This document shows positions 9,525 through 17,504 of a stretch of 64,000 nucleotides of DNA, in pieces. Source of the DNA: an uncultured Lachnospiraceae bacterium (lineage in GTDB: Bacteria; Bacillota; Clostridia; Lachnospirales; Lachnospiraceae); contig CANSPM010000013.1 of assembly GCA_947648875.1 (NCBI GenBank), forward strand, positions 1-64,000, written 5' to 3'. How positions within the stretch are numbered: the stretch's first letter is position 1; each line of letters starts with the position of its first letter. The notes beneath the pieces are model-generated. The model was given only the letters and a program-made list of their open reading frames with translations. It did not search any database and was not told where the DNA came from. The position numbers and the translations under genes are program-made.

Positions 9525-11349
9525 GGGAACCGTGCGAAAGGTGCTTGCTATGGTAAGAATGCTTCAGCCGGGCTTTCTGGCGTTACTTATAGTCACTAAA
9601 ATGATTGCTGCGGCCCAACCTTTTGTAAATATTGTATTTGGCAGTGTGATTCTTGATCTGCTGGTGGAGCGGGCCCCCTACAGACAGATTATGGAAGCCG
9701 TCCTGTGGATGGCCGGTATCAGCGCTGTGCTGGTTCTGGCGCGCTGGGGGCTGGAGATGTTTGTGGATGTGAAAAAGCGTGTACTGGAACATCGGGTGAA
9801 TCTGATGATGTGTGAGAAGTCCTTTGAAATTGATTATGAGATCCTGGACAGTAAGGATACCATGGATATTCGGCAGAAGGCTTACGAGGGTGTGAACAGC
9901 AGCGGGAGTATTGTCAGCTTCTGCGAAACGCTGGCGGGCGCGTTGGAACAGCTCTGCGGTATCGTCTATTCCCTGATCCTGCTGGTGCCTCTGTTTTTGC
10001 CCGGCGGTGCCCCGGCCCGGGGAGGGCTGACCGGTCTTCTGGACCGGTGGTATGGTGCCTTTTTCCTGCTTGCCGCCATGGCCCTCTCCATGTGGGCCAA
10101 CACCCGTGTGAATCGACGCATGGCCAGACTTCAGCAGGAGGGATTTGAGGTAAATGTGCAGAATAACCGCCGCGTCAATTATTTCCGACATCTCACAACG
10201 GAATATTCTCAGGGCAAATACATCCGGTTGTACCGGATGCAGAATATGATTCTGGGAGAAATTCGCAAAAATATAAACGCCATGGAAAAAGTGAGCCAAA
10301 ACATCGCGGCGCGAAGCAGAAGGCTGAGATGGCTGACGGCTGCTTCCGCCCTCGGTCTCCAGTTTGCCAGCTATCTTTATGTGGGGCTGAAAGCCATCTA
10401 TGGGTTTATAAGTCTGGGCAGTGTCTTGCGGTATGTCTCCGCGTATCAGAATCTCTCCCAGAACGTGGGAAGCATCTTTGACATGTTTGTTCAGATGGAT
10501 GTGCGAAGCAGATATTTGGCCTACTTCTATGATTATCTCTCCATACCCAATCAGCGGTATGATGGCACGATCCCCATAGAGAAGCGAGATGACAACGAGT
10601 ATGAGATTGAGTTTAAGGATGTGTCCTTTCATTATCCAAACTGTTCACACATGGTGCTTTCCCATGTAAACGAAAAGATCAGGCTGGGCAGCAGAATGGC
10701 TGTGGTAGGCAAAAACGGCGCGGGAAAGAGTACATTTATCAAACTTCTATGCAGGCTCTATGAGCCCACAGAGGGGGAGATTCTTCTCAACGGGGTGAAC
10801 ATTCAGTATTATGACTACCATGAGTACGCCAGGTTGTTTTCGGTGGTGTTCCAGGACTTTAAACTGTTTTCCTTCTCCATTGCGGAGAATGTGGCGGCAT
10901 CCCGACAGTATGATAAGGGGAGAGTGCTGGAGTGCATTGAAAAGGCGGGATTTATGAACAGATTACAGGAGATGCCGGAGGGGATTTACACCAATATTTA
11001 CCAGCTGGAGGAAAACGGAGCGGAAATATCCGGTGGAGAGGCACAGAAACTGGCTATTGCCAGAGCGCTGTACAAGGATGCGCCCTGGGTCATTCTGGAC
11101 GAACCTACTTCCGCGCTGGACCCGGTGGCGGAGTTTGAGGTCTACAGTCATTTCGATGAACTGGTAAGGGACAAGACCGCCATTTACATTTCCCACCGCA
11201 TGTCCAGCTGCCGCTTCTGCGATATGATCTATGTGTTTGACGAGGGAAGGATTGTGCAGAAAGGCAATCATGAGACTTTACTTTTGGAGGAGGGCGGTCT
11301 GTACAACAGGTTATGGAATGCGCAGGCCCAGTATTATCAGACGGACTGA
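9514..11349 (+). CDS. ABC exporter half-transporter (TMD-NBD)
   Basis: A 611-residue fused permease/ATPase. The first 330 residues form the transmembrane domain with about six helices, including an unusual Pro/Gly-rich external loop around residues 165-180. The ATPase domain has Walker A GKNGAGKS, signature ISGGEAQKLAIARALY, Walker B WVILDEPTSALD and switch ISHRMSS. I chose the ATG at 9514 (MKSKGTV), preceded by GGAGAGGGGGGAGAG; it overlaps the end of the preceding ABC gene by 11 bases, so the two were built as a heterodimer. Substrate unknown; peptides or lipids are usual. If the partner is truly inactive this subunit would be orphaned. A terminator follows at 11437. Confidence 0.9.
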   Translation: MKSKGTVRKVLAMVRMLQPGFLALLIVTKMIAAAQPFVNIVFGSVILDLLVERAPYRQIMEAVLWMAGISAVLVLARWGLEMFVDVKKRVLEHRVNLMMCEKSFEIDYEILDSKDTMDIRQKAYEGVNSSGSIVSFCETLAGALEQLCGIVYSLILLVPLFLPGGAPARGGLTGLLDRWYGAFFLLAAMALSMWANTRVNRRMARLQQEGFEVNVQNNRRVNYFRHLTTEYSQGKYIRLYRMQNMILGEIRKNINAMEKVSQNIAARSRRLRWLTAASALGLQFASYLYVGLKAIYGFISLGSVLRYVSAYQNLSQNVGSIFDMFVQMDVRSRYLAYFYDYLSIPNQRYDGTIPIEKRDDNEYEIEFKDVSFHYPNCSHMVLSHVNEKIRLGSRMAVVGKNGAGKSTFIKLLCRLYEPTEGEILLNGVNIQYYDYHEYARLFSVVFQDFKLFSFSIAENVAASRQYDKGRVLECIEKAGFMNRLQEMPEGIYTNIYQLEENGAEISGGEAQKLAIARALYKDAPWVILDEPTSALDPVAEFEVYSHFDELVRDKTAIYISHRMSSCRFCDMIYVFDEGRIVQKGNHETLLLEEGGLYNRLWNAQAQYYQTD

Positions 11350-11436
11350 CAGGGACAGTTACATCCGCTTGCCGCTCAATCCGGGAAGCGGCGGCGGATT
11401 TCCGTATACAGCCCCAGAGGGTGTATAATAGCAGGC

Positions 11437-11466
11437 AGCCCTTGAGGAAAATCTTCGAGGGCTTTT
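11437..11466 (+). terminator. Terminator after the ABC exporter genes
   Basis: AGCCCTTGA and TCGAGGGCT form a 9-bp stem with one G-T pair, followed by four T. A TATAAT at 11424-11429 lies just upstream without a clear -35, so an attenuated short transcript is also possible. Confidence 0.6.
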
Positions 11467-11545
11467 GCCGGACAGAGTGGCCGTAAGGCTGTTTTTATCC
11501 ATGAAAAAGAGGCGGGATCAGGTATCAGAAAGGGCAGGGGATAGA

Positions 11546-12688
11546 ATGAATTATAAAGAGAACCGTATGAATGAATGCGAAGGGGAGCATCCTTTATCCT
11601 TTTTCGGATGTGGTATGTCTCCGGGAAATGATCTCAGTGGCACGGCGCGGCGTCGCCTGTCCCAGTCTCTGGTCTATCTATGCAGGGCCAAGGAGAAGAC
11701 AGCCGATGAACTGGCGCGGGAGACGGGGATTCCGGCCTCATACATAGAGGAAGAACTGGAAATGCTGTGCAGGGGTGTGAACGGACAATACGGTCTGCTG
11801 CGCAAAAATGAGCAGGGTATGTACATTGCCAATATTATAATTGCGGATAGAGAAGAATATGAGGTGGTCAACGGGATCTACAGAAGGTATGTTACAACAT
11901 TCTGTGATCTGCTACAGGACTGTCTGATAGACGAAGAGAAAGAACTCCGCTCTTTCTGGAGAAGGAATCTGCGGGGAGAGACGGATTTGAACCTTCTGCT
12001 GTGGGCTCTGATGCCGGATATAACCGGAAACTTTATCTCGCATGTAGGAGAAGAGTCGGCCTTTGCGTTTCCGGAAACGGCGGTTCGCGAGCGGCCGTTT
12101 ACGGTCACCGCGGCGGCGGACTTAGGGGATGAAAATTGTTTTTATGGCTGTGACAGCATCTGTGCGAACAATGTATGCGGTTACTCGAATATTATGGCGC
12201 GGAACTTCCATGGGAAGCGGCTACAGGCGCATTTTCGCTGCGGACATGATCTGGCTTCCGACCCGCTGCTTCGTCTCACCGCCCACTGTGCCGAGGGGGT
12301 GCCGCTGTGGTCCCTACCCATAGAAGGACAAGAGGTAGCGGGCAGAGCGCTGCGGCGGGGTTATCTGCGGCTGCGACAGGAAATCCTGGAACCGGCTGTG
12401 GTAGTTCTCGCGGACGGGATAAGCGTATACATAGAATTTCAGAGTCTGCTGGGAAAGCTGGATGAGCGCGCCCGGGAAACGGCACGCCTTCTTGGAAGAG
12501 AGCTGGGCGGGGTAATGGAAAAGTATATTCCGCCTCATCTGCGGGGAGACTATCCGTATTACAATTCCTGTATCGCTGCCAACCGCTTTGCCCATGAGGT
12601 GGTGGAGGAGTGCATTTACAGAGGGATTTTGAAGGAGCCTGGCGACTTCCCGGGACCGGAGGGGGTACTGATGGTTCTGTGTGTCTGA
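11546..12688 (+). CDS. Unidentified protein with N-terminal winged-helix-like domain
   Basis: A 380-residue soluble protein. Residues about 30-95 look like a winged helix-turn-helix: ARRRLSQSLVYLC, then KTADELARETGIP and YIEEELEML, followed by GLLRKNEQGMYI, which resembles the wing. The rest (about 100-380) is a probable sensor domain with a cysteine cluster around residues 195-212 (CFYGCDSICANNVCG) and a second Cys/His pair (FRCGHD, LTAHC), which could hold a metal or Fe-S centre (inference). I do not recognise the family. The ATG at 11546 follows GGGGATAGA; an earlier in-frame start at 11465 has none. It precedes the metal-exporter operon but has a separate promoter downstream of it. Confidence 0.75.
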   Translation: MNYKENRMNECEGEHPLSFFGCGMSPGNDLSGTARRRLSQSLVYLCRAKEKTADELARETGIPASYIEEELEMLCRGVNGQYGLLRKNEQGMYIANIIIADREEYEVVNGIYRRYVTTFCDLLQDCLIDEEKELRSFWRRNLRGETDLNLLLWALMPDITGNFISHVGEESAFAFPETAVRERPFTVTAAADLGDENCFYGCDSICANNVCGYSNIMARNFHGKRLQAHFRCGHDLASDPLLRLTAHCAEGVPLWSLPIEGQEVAGRALRRGYLRLRQEILEPAVVVLADGISVYIEFQSLLGKLDERARETARLLGRELGGVMEKYIPPHLRGDYPYYNSCIAANRFAHEVVEECIYRGILKEPGDFPGPEGVLMVLCV

Positions 12689-12726
12689 GAAAGGCAATCG
12701 GTTTTGGTCGGCGGGTCCGGTTATAC

Positions 12727-12754
12727 TTGACAAAACGATATTTTGTGGTATGAT
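12727..12754 (+). promoter_or_regulatory. Near-consensus promoter of the metal exporter / Fur operon
   Basis: TTGACA at 12727-12732 and TATGAT at 12749-12754, spacer 16 nt, give a predicted transcription start near 12761, exactly where the palindromic operator begins. Such a strong promoter needs a repressor to be controllable. Confidence 0.85.
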
Positions 12755-12760
12755 TCTTTA

Positions 12761-12809
12761 TGCAAACGAATTGCAGACGCAAAGCATTCGCGTCTGCAAT
12801 TCGTTTGCA
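12761..12809 (+). promoter_or_regulatory. Double palindromic operator, probable Fur/Zur-type box
   Basis: Two perfect 20-nt arms (12761-12780 and 12790-12809) form an inverted repeat with a 9-nt centre. Each arm contains its own 15-bp palindrome of form TGCAA-N5-TTGCA (12761-12775 and 12795-12809), the size and 7-1-7 style of Fur-family operators. It starts at the predicted transcription start, and a Fur-type regulator is encoded in the same operon, so autoregulated repression by metal is the simplest reading. It could also fold as a 20-bp RNA hairpin, but no T-run follows, so it is not a normal terminator. Confidence 0.75.
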
Positions 12810-12856
12810 TCTGTGGAAACACAGTATAAAGAACCGGGAAAGCAGGCAAGGGGAAC

Positions 12857-13711
12857 ATGATGGATATCGTTTTGGACAGTTTACTGGATACGGTGAAATT
12901 ACTGCCTTTTTTGTTATTGACCTATATTGCCATGGAGTATCTGGAGCATCGCTCCGGCGCGGCAGCAACAGGGCTGGTGCGCCGGGCCGGGAAGTGGGGA
13001 CCTGCCATCGGCGCCGCAGTGGGGGTGGTACCCCAGTGTGGTTTTTCGGCGGCAGCGGCCAACCTTTACGCCGGGCGGGTTATCAGCCTGGGAACGCTTC
13101 TTGCGATTTTTCTGTCCACATCGGATGAAATGCTCCCCATTTTGATTTCTGCCCATGTGAGTCCCCTGCTGATTGCGCGGATTCTGGGATTCAAGGTGGC
13201 GGCGGGGCTGGCCGCAGGTTTCTGTGTGGATACATTGACGGGAAAAACGAGAGAAGGGCATACCCACGAACAGGAACATATTCACGAATTGTGTGAGCAT
13301 GATCACTGTGGCTGTGATAAGGGAATCGCGAAGTCCGCCCTGCTGCATACACTACAGATCGCGCTGTTCATACTGCTTATCAATCTTGCTTTAAATCTGG
13401 TGCTGGGATTTGTGGGGCCGGAGACGCTGGGGCGTCTGTTCTGGAACAGGCCGTTGGTGGGACAGATGCTCTCCTCCGCTGTGGGTCTGATTCCCAACTG
13501 TGCCTCCTCCGTGGCGATTACGCAGTTATATCTGGAGGGGGTCATGAGTTTCGGGACCATGATCAGCGGACTTATGGCCAATACCGGCGTGGGACTGCTG
13601 GTTCTGTGCAGGGTGAACCGGCGCAGAGGGGAGAATCTGAAGATAATCGGTCTTGTCTATGGGATCAGTGTAGTCGGCGGGATTGCGGCAGGGCTTTTGG
13701 CGGTGGGATAA
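12857..13711 (+). CDS. ArsP_2-type putative heavy-metal exporter (putative manganese transporter family)
   Basis: A 284-residue membrane protein with about eight to ten helices, arranged as two similar halves: VGVVPQCGFSAAAANLYAGRVISLGTLL in the first and VGLIPNCASSVAITQLYLEGVMSFGTMI in the second. Each half carries a P-x-C motif inside the membrane. The halves are joined by a His/Cys-rich loop (HTHEQEHIHELCEHDHCGC), a likely metal-binding segment. This matches PF11449, annotated as a 10-helix heavy-metal exporter or putative manganese transporter; the metal is not proven. The start ATG at 12857 follows GGCAAGGGGAAC. The Fur-type gene follows after 41 nt, and the operon is preceded by the palindromic operator. 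Confidence 0.82.
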   Translation: MMDIVLDSLLDTVKLLPFLLLTYIAMEYLEHRSGAAATGLVRRAGKWGPAIGAAVGVVPQCGFSAAAANLYAGRVISLGTLLAIFLSTSDEMLPILISAHVSPLLIARILGFKVAAGLAAGFCVDTLTGKTREGHTHEQEHIHELCEHDHCGCDKGIAKSALLHTLQIALFILLINLALNLVLGFVGPETLGRLFWNRPLVGQMLSSAVGLIPNCASSVAITQLYLEGVMSFGTMISGLMANTGVGLLVLCRVNRRRGENLKIIGLVYGISVVGGIAAGLLAVG

Positions 13712-13752
13712 GAGGTTTTTCCATCGGTCAGGGATCGTTTTGGGAGGTATGT

Positions 13753-14202
13753 ATGGAGAGAGCGGAATATCCTGCCGGTATCAAATGGACCCGGCAGCGC
13801 AGGGATGTATACCAGATCCTTCTGGCGGCGGAAGAGCCGTTGAGCGCGGCACAGATATACAGGCGGTTGGAGGAATCTGCGGGGGAGCCGGGCTACGCAG
13901 CTTCCACCATCTATCGGATTCTGGCGGCGTTTGAGGCGCATGGCCTGCTTCTGAAAAGCAGCTGGCTGGGGGATGATACGCTTATGTATGAACTGGACCG
14001 GGGAGAGCATACCCATTATGCCCTGTGCCTTGGCTGCCATAGGCGTGTCCCCCTGGAGAACTGCCCCCTTGAACACATGCATCCGCATATGCCCCGGCCC
14101 CGGGGAGACTTTGTGATCACCGGGCACAAACTGGAATTTTACGGCTATTGTGGGGAATGCAAAAAGAAAGCAGGGATAAAAGGAACGTCAGCTGACGCTT
14201 GA
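13753..14202 (+). CDS. Fur-family metalloregulator (Zur/Fur type)
   Basis: A 149-residue regulator. The N-terminal winged helix has KWTRQRRDVYQILLAA, LSAAQIYRRLEE and ASTIYRILAAFEAHGLL, all typical of Fur proteins. The C-terminal part has HTHYALCLGCH and YCGECKK, whose two CxxC pairs form the structural zinc site of Fur/Zur/PerR proteins. I chose the ATG at 13753, five bases after GGGAGG; longer in-frame extensions lie inside the exporter gene. It probably represses its own operon through the boxes at 12761-12809 in response to the exported or sensed metal. The stop codon overlaps the -35 box of the next promoter. Confidence 0.9.
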   Translation: MERAEYPAGIKWTRQRRDVYQILLAAEEPLSAAQIYRRLEESAGEPGYAASTIYRILAAFEAHGLLLKSSWLGDDTLMYELDRGEHTHYALCLGCHRRVPLENCPLEHMHPHMPRPRGDFVITGHKLEFYGYCGECKKKAGIKGTSADA

Positions 14203-14228
14203 CATATAAAGCTGTGTGGTTGTAGAAT
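14199..14228 (+). promoter_or_regulatory. Promoter of the ParB-like/BMP gene
   Basis: TTGACA at 14199-14204 overlaps the end of the Fur gene; TAGAAT at 14223-14228 follows after 18 nt. It would give a leader of about 210 nt ahead of the gene at 14445. Confidence 0.7.
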
Positions 14229-14229
14229 A

Positions 14230-14444
14230 TCTGTACCATGGGACGCATGGTACTTTATGGATAAACAGCATTGACTCTGGCTATTATTGTATAGATGGCC
14301 ACTTAGCCATTTTCTGCCGTAGAAAATGTTGTGTTTTACCGTGAAAGCGCTGGCTTCCATGGCAGAGATGGTGAATGAGCCATTTTCTGCCGGAAATAAG
14401 GTTAAGATATACATAGAATATGTGAAACAGAAAGAGGGGACAAT
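14230..14444 (+). promoter_or_regulatory. Structured 5' leader with hairpins and a 15-bp direct repeat
   Basis: The leader holds a perfect hairpin GTACCATG-GGACG-CATGGTAC (14233-14253) and another CATTTTCT-GCCGT-AGAAAATG (14308-14328). The 15-mer AGCCATTTTCTGCCG occurs twice (14305-14319 and 14378-14392). GGCAGA at 14361-14366 can pair with TCTGCC of the second copy, and TGGCT at 14351-14355 with AGCCA at its start, so alternative foldings exist. No T-run was seen. It does not match a purine or other riboswitch that I know. A role as cis-regulatory RNA or as protein operator is inference. Confidence 0.45.
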
Positions 14445-16382
14445 ATGTCATACGAACAATATAGCACTGCGTTGAATGCCGGGCGGAAAGAATATCGAGC
14501 CCGCCTGATGAAGGGCGGCTATCCCTATCTGCCGGCGCTGGATGAGATTTTATCTTACACCAAGGTGGAATATGAGGTGAGCCTTGGCGTATGCGAAGTG
14601 CCCATGGAGCTGATTGTGGGTACCAAGACCAGGGGGCGGACCAATTCCTTCGCCGCAAATTTTATGCCTTTGCTGGGCACCAACACGGAATTTGCCGGCA
14701 AATGGATACAGCTGTACGGCGCGCTGGAGGAAGAAGGACTGCGCGATCCCGTGAAGGTATATGAGTTCATGAATCGGTATTATGTGCAGGAGGGAAACAA
14801 GCGGATCAGTATTCTGAAGTTTCTGAACGCGTACAGTGTTCCCTGTTCTGTGATTCGCATTGTGCCCAAGCGTACCAACGCAAAAGAAAATGAGATTTAT
14901 TATGAGTTTCTGGACTTTTACGAAATTACCGGCGTTATCACCATCAATTTCAGTGAAAAGGGCCGTTTTGCCAAGCTCCTGGAGCAGGTCGGCACTCCTA
15001 AAGGAGAGCGGTGGACCTATGAGGACAGGAGAGAATTTGACTCTGTGTACTTCCATTTCCGCAAAGCCTTTGAGGCAAAGGGCGGCGACAAACTGCCCAT
15101 AACCGTGGGGGATGCTTTTCTGGCGTATATTACCGTATTTGGCTATCACGAGGCGACACAAAAAACGGAACAGGAAATAAAAAAGGATCTCTCCAAGATC
15201 TGGGACGAATTTCTGGTGCTGACCAATGACCAGTCCATAGAATTGTTTATGGAGCCTCCCAAGGAGGAGGTCTCCCATAATTTATATAGAAATCTGCTGA
15301 ACCTGGTTCTGCCGGATAACGCGAACAGAGCCAGAATAGCGTTTTTATACGAGAAGGACCACAGGACTTCCAGCTGGACCTACAGTCATGAGCTGGGACG
15401 GCTGTATCTGGACAATGTGCTCCCGGGTCAGGTGGAGACAAAGGCATTTGACAATATTATTGCCGGTGAGAATGATTTGGAGAGGATGGAGCAGGCTATC
15501 AGAGACGGCTATAACGTACTCTTTGCCACCAGTCCCGTGATGATTCCCGCCAGCTTAAAGATTGCTGTGAACCACCCGGATGTAAAAATATTGAACTGTT
15601 CCCTGAATATTTCCCATCCCACGCTTCGGACTTACTATGCCCGTATGTATGAGGCAAAGTTCCTGGCCGGTGCCATAGCGGGTTCCATGACCGCCTCAAA
15701 CAAAATCGGGTATATAGCGGATTATCCCATTTATGGCATGGCGGCCAATATCAACGCTTTTGCCCTGGGAGTCAAGCTGGTCAATCCCCACGCGAAGGTC
15801 TATCTGGACTGGAGCACCTTGAAAGAGCGGAGGTCCGGCGTGCTGGATAATGCGGAGATCGACTATATCATGGATCAGGATATGACTACGCCCGACAATG
15901 CCTCCCGGCGTTTCGGCCTCTATCACATCAGCGGAGGAAACCTTGACAATCTGGCTATGACTACCTGGCATTGGGGGAAGCTCTATGAAAAAATCGTGCG
16001 GATTATTTTGAACGGAGCCTGGAAAGAGGACGACGACGCCGCCGGAAATCGTGCCATCAACTACTGGTGGGGCATGTCTGCCGGCGTGGTAGATCTGATC
16101 TGCTCCCAGGATCTGCCCCATGGCACCAAGCGCCTGGTGGATCTGCTGCGCAATGATATCTGTTCGGAGACCCTTGTGCCTTTCTCGGGCGAACTGTGGG
16201 CGCAGGACGGAATTGTCATGAACAAGCCGGACGAGGCTGTTTTGCCCAGGGATATTATCACCATGGACTGGCTGGTGGAAAATGTAGTGGGAAGTATCCC
16301 TTCGATCACCGAACTTACCGAGAAGGCCCAGGCTGTCACAAAAATGCAGGGACTTGGCAAAACGCAGGTGTCTGACATCTGA
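14445..16382 (+). CDS. Cytosolic fusion of a ParB-like domain with a BMP (PnrA-like) ligand-binding domain
   Basis: A 645-residue protein without signal peptide or lipobox. Residues about 45-150 resemble the ParB/Srx fold: VPMELIVG-T-GRTNSF, ALEEEGLRDPVKVYE and the VQEGNKRISILKFL motif, which matches the [DE]GNxRxxAxK signature, then VPCSVIRIVP. The last 350 residues resemble the basic membrane protein (PnrA) family of nucleoside-binding proteins: RARIAFLYEK, NVLFATSPVMIPASLKIAVNHPDVKILNCS, EAKFLAGAIAGSMT-NKIGYIADYP and FGLYHISGG. BMP proteins are normally secreted lipoproteins of ABC importers, so a cytosolic copy on a ParB-like domain suggests an intracellular nucleoside or sugar sensor (inference). 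The ATG at 14445 follows AAAGAGGGGAC. No permease genes are nearby. Confidence 0.75.
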   Translation: MSYEQYSTALNAGRKEYRARLMKGGYPYLPALDEILSYTKVEYEVSLGVCEVPMELIVGTKTRGRTNSFAANFMPLLGTNTEFAGKWIQLYGALEEEGLRDPVKVYEFMNRYYVQEGNKRISILKFLNAYSVPCSVIRIVPKRTNAKENEIYYEFLDFYEITGVITINFSEKGRFAKLLEQVGTPKGERWTYEDRREFDSVYFHFRKAFEAKGGDKLPITVGDAFLAYITVFGYHEATQKTEQEIKKDLSKIWDEFLVLTNDQSIELFMEPPKEEVSHNLYRNLLNLVLPDNANRARIAFLYEKDHRTSSWTYSHELGRLYLDNVLPGQVETKAFDNIIAGENDLERMEQAIRDGYNVLFATSPVMIPASLKIAVNHPDVKILNCSLNISHPTLRTYYARMYEAKFLAGAIAGSMTASNKIGYIADYPIYGMAANINAFALGVKLVNPHAKVYLDWSTLKERRSGVLDNAEIDYIMDQDMTTPDNASRRFGLYHISGGNLDNLAMTTWHWGKLYEKIVRIILNGAWKEDDDAAGNRAINYWWGMSAGVVDLICSQDLPHGTKRLVDLLRNDICSETLVPFSGELWAQDGIVMNKPDEAVLPRDIITMDWLVENVVGSIPSITELTEKAQAVTKMQGLGKTQVSDI

Positions 16383-16498
16383 CGCCATGGGATCAGACCT
16401 GCGTACGGGGCGGAAAAGTTTGGCAGAAAACATCCAAATACGAATTTAGAAATATCGCAGGCAAAGTCGGCGGTATTCACGAAGAAGAGGAAAGTCTG

Positions 16499-17095
16499 AT
16501 GAAAATTATGGCTATTGCTGACCATGAATCTGAGTTGTTGTGGGATTATTTTGATAAAAGTTATCTGGAGGGGATTGATCTGATCCTCTCCTGCGGGGAC
16601 TTAAAGCCTCAGTATTTATCCTTTCTGGCCACTTTTACCCAGGCGCCGGTTCTGTATATACATGGCAATCATGACGACCGTTATGAACAGACTCCTCCGG
16701 ACGGCTGCATCTGTATCGAAGACACGGTCTATGTACATGAGGGGGTAAGGATACTGGGTCTTGGCGGCTCCATGCGCTATAAGCCCGGCGAACATCAGTA
16801 TACCGAGTCCCAGATGCGCAGGCGGGTATGGAAACTCTGGTGGAAACTTAAGCGCAGGAAGGGGTTTGACATATTGCTGACGCATTCCCCCGCCTATCAG
16901 CTCAATGATGGAGAGGACCTGCCCCACCGGGGGTTCGAGGTGTTCCGCGCCCTGCTGGACAAATATAAACCGGCCTATTTTGTACACGGGCATGTGCATT
17001 TAAACTATGGGAGAAGATTTCCGCGTCAGTGCGCGTACAACGATACCCAGGTGATAAACGCGTATGAAAAATATATATTTGAAGTGAATGTGTAA
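16499..17095 (+). CDS. Metallophosphoesterase-family protein
   Basis: A 198-residue single-domain calcineurin-like phosphoesterase. Metal-ligand motifs appear in order: IADHES near the N-terminus, LSCGDLK, HGNHDDR, THSP and HGHVH. The D-x-H of motif I is reduced to DH, a variation seen in short members. It could hydrolyse a phosphodiester or phosphomonoester; the substrate is unknown. The start follows GAAGAGGAAAG. It lies 116 nt after the ParB-like/BMP gene and may share its transcript. No clear terminator follows; only an A/T-only inverted repeat is seen near 17117-17137. Confidence 0.85.
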   Translation: MKIMAIADHESELLWDYFDKSYLEGIDLILSCGDLKPQYLSFLATFTQAPVLYIHGNHDDRYEQTPPDGCICIEDTVYVHEGVRILGLGGSMRYKPGEHQYTESQMRRRVWKLWWKLKRRKGFDILLTHSPAYQLNDGEDLPHRGFEVFRALLDKYKPAYFVHGHVHLNYGRRFPRQCAYNDTQVINAYEKYIFEVNV

Positions 17096-17147
17096 CGGAG
17101 TGATATCAAAAAAATGAAAAATTTGTGAAATTTTTTTGAAAAAATAC

Positions 17148-17176
17148 TTGCAATTTAATAAACCATATGGTAATAT
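17148..17176 (+). promoter_or_regulatory. Promoter of tRNA-Lys
   Basis: TTGCAA at 17148-17153 and TAATAT at 17171-17176, 17-nt spacer, 39 nt before the tRNA. Confidence 0.7.
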
Positions 17177-17215
17177 ATCACTTGTGTTAAGGAACACAGC
17201 AAAAGTCTTACAGAC

Positions 17216-17288
17216 GCACCGCTAGCTCAGTTGGTAGAGCACCTGACTCTTAATCAGGGTGTCCAGGGTTCGAGCCCCTGGCGGTGCA
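17216..17288 (+). tRNA. tRNA-Lys (anticodon CTT)
   Basis: A 73-nt cloverleaf: acceptor stem GCACCGC/GCGGTGC, D-arm GCTCAGTTGGTAGAGC, anticodon stem CCTGA/TCAGG with loop CTCTTAA giving CTT (lysine, AAG), T-arm GGTTCGAGCCC, discriminator A. CCA is not encoded. The 216 nt between it and the next gene hold no clear terminator or promoter. Confidence 0.95.
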
Positions 17289-17504
17289 TGGAAGTCCTGG
17301 GATTCGCGTAAATGGCGGGTTGTGGGGCTTTTTTTTGCGTAAAAAAACGGGGCTTTTGCAAGGTCGGGCGGAGATCACTTGCGCATTTTTGACGGCTATT
17401 TGTGAAAAACAGGAAGACAAATGTAATGTCCCGGATGATATAATGGGTGTGGCGCCATATGGAGATCTGCCTTTATGAGACGGGGCCGGGACGGAGAAAC
17501 ACAT

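Noticed and set aside
9583..10632. 349-residue ORF on the - strand inside the second ABC exporter gene
   Set aside because: It is antisense to a clear ABC gene with intact motifs, has no recognisable domain and rich His/Gln content typical of a shadow frame.
14230..14444. Purine-type riboswitch ahead of the nucleoside-binding-type gene
   Set aside because: The conserved junction and loop sequences of purine riboswitches are absent.
17117..17137. A/T-only inverted repeat after the phosphoesterase gene as terminator
   Set aside because: The stem has no G-C pair and would be unstable; it may just be AT-rich promoter context of tRNA-Lys.
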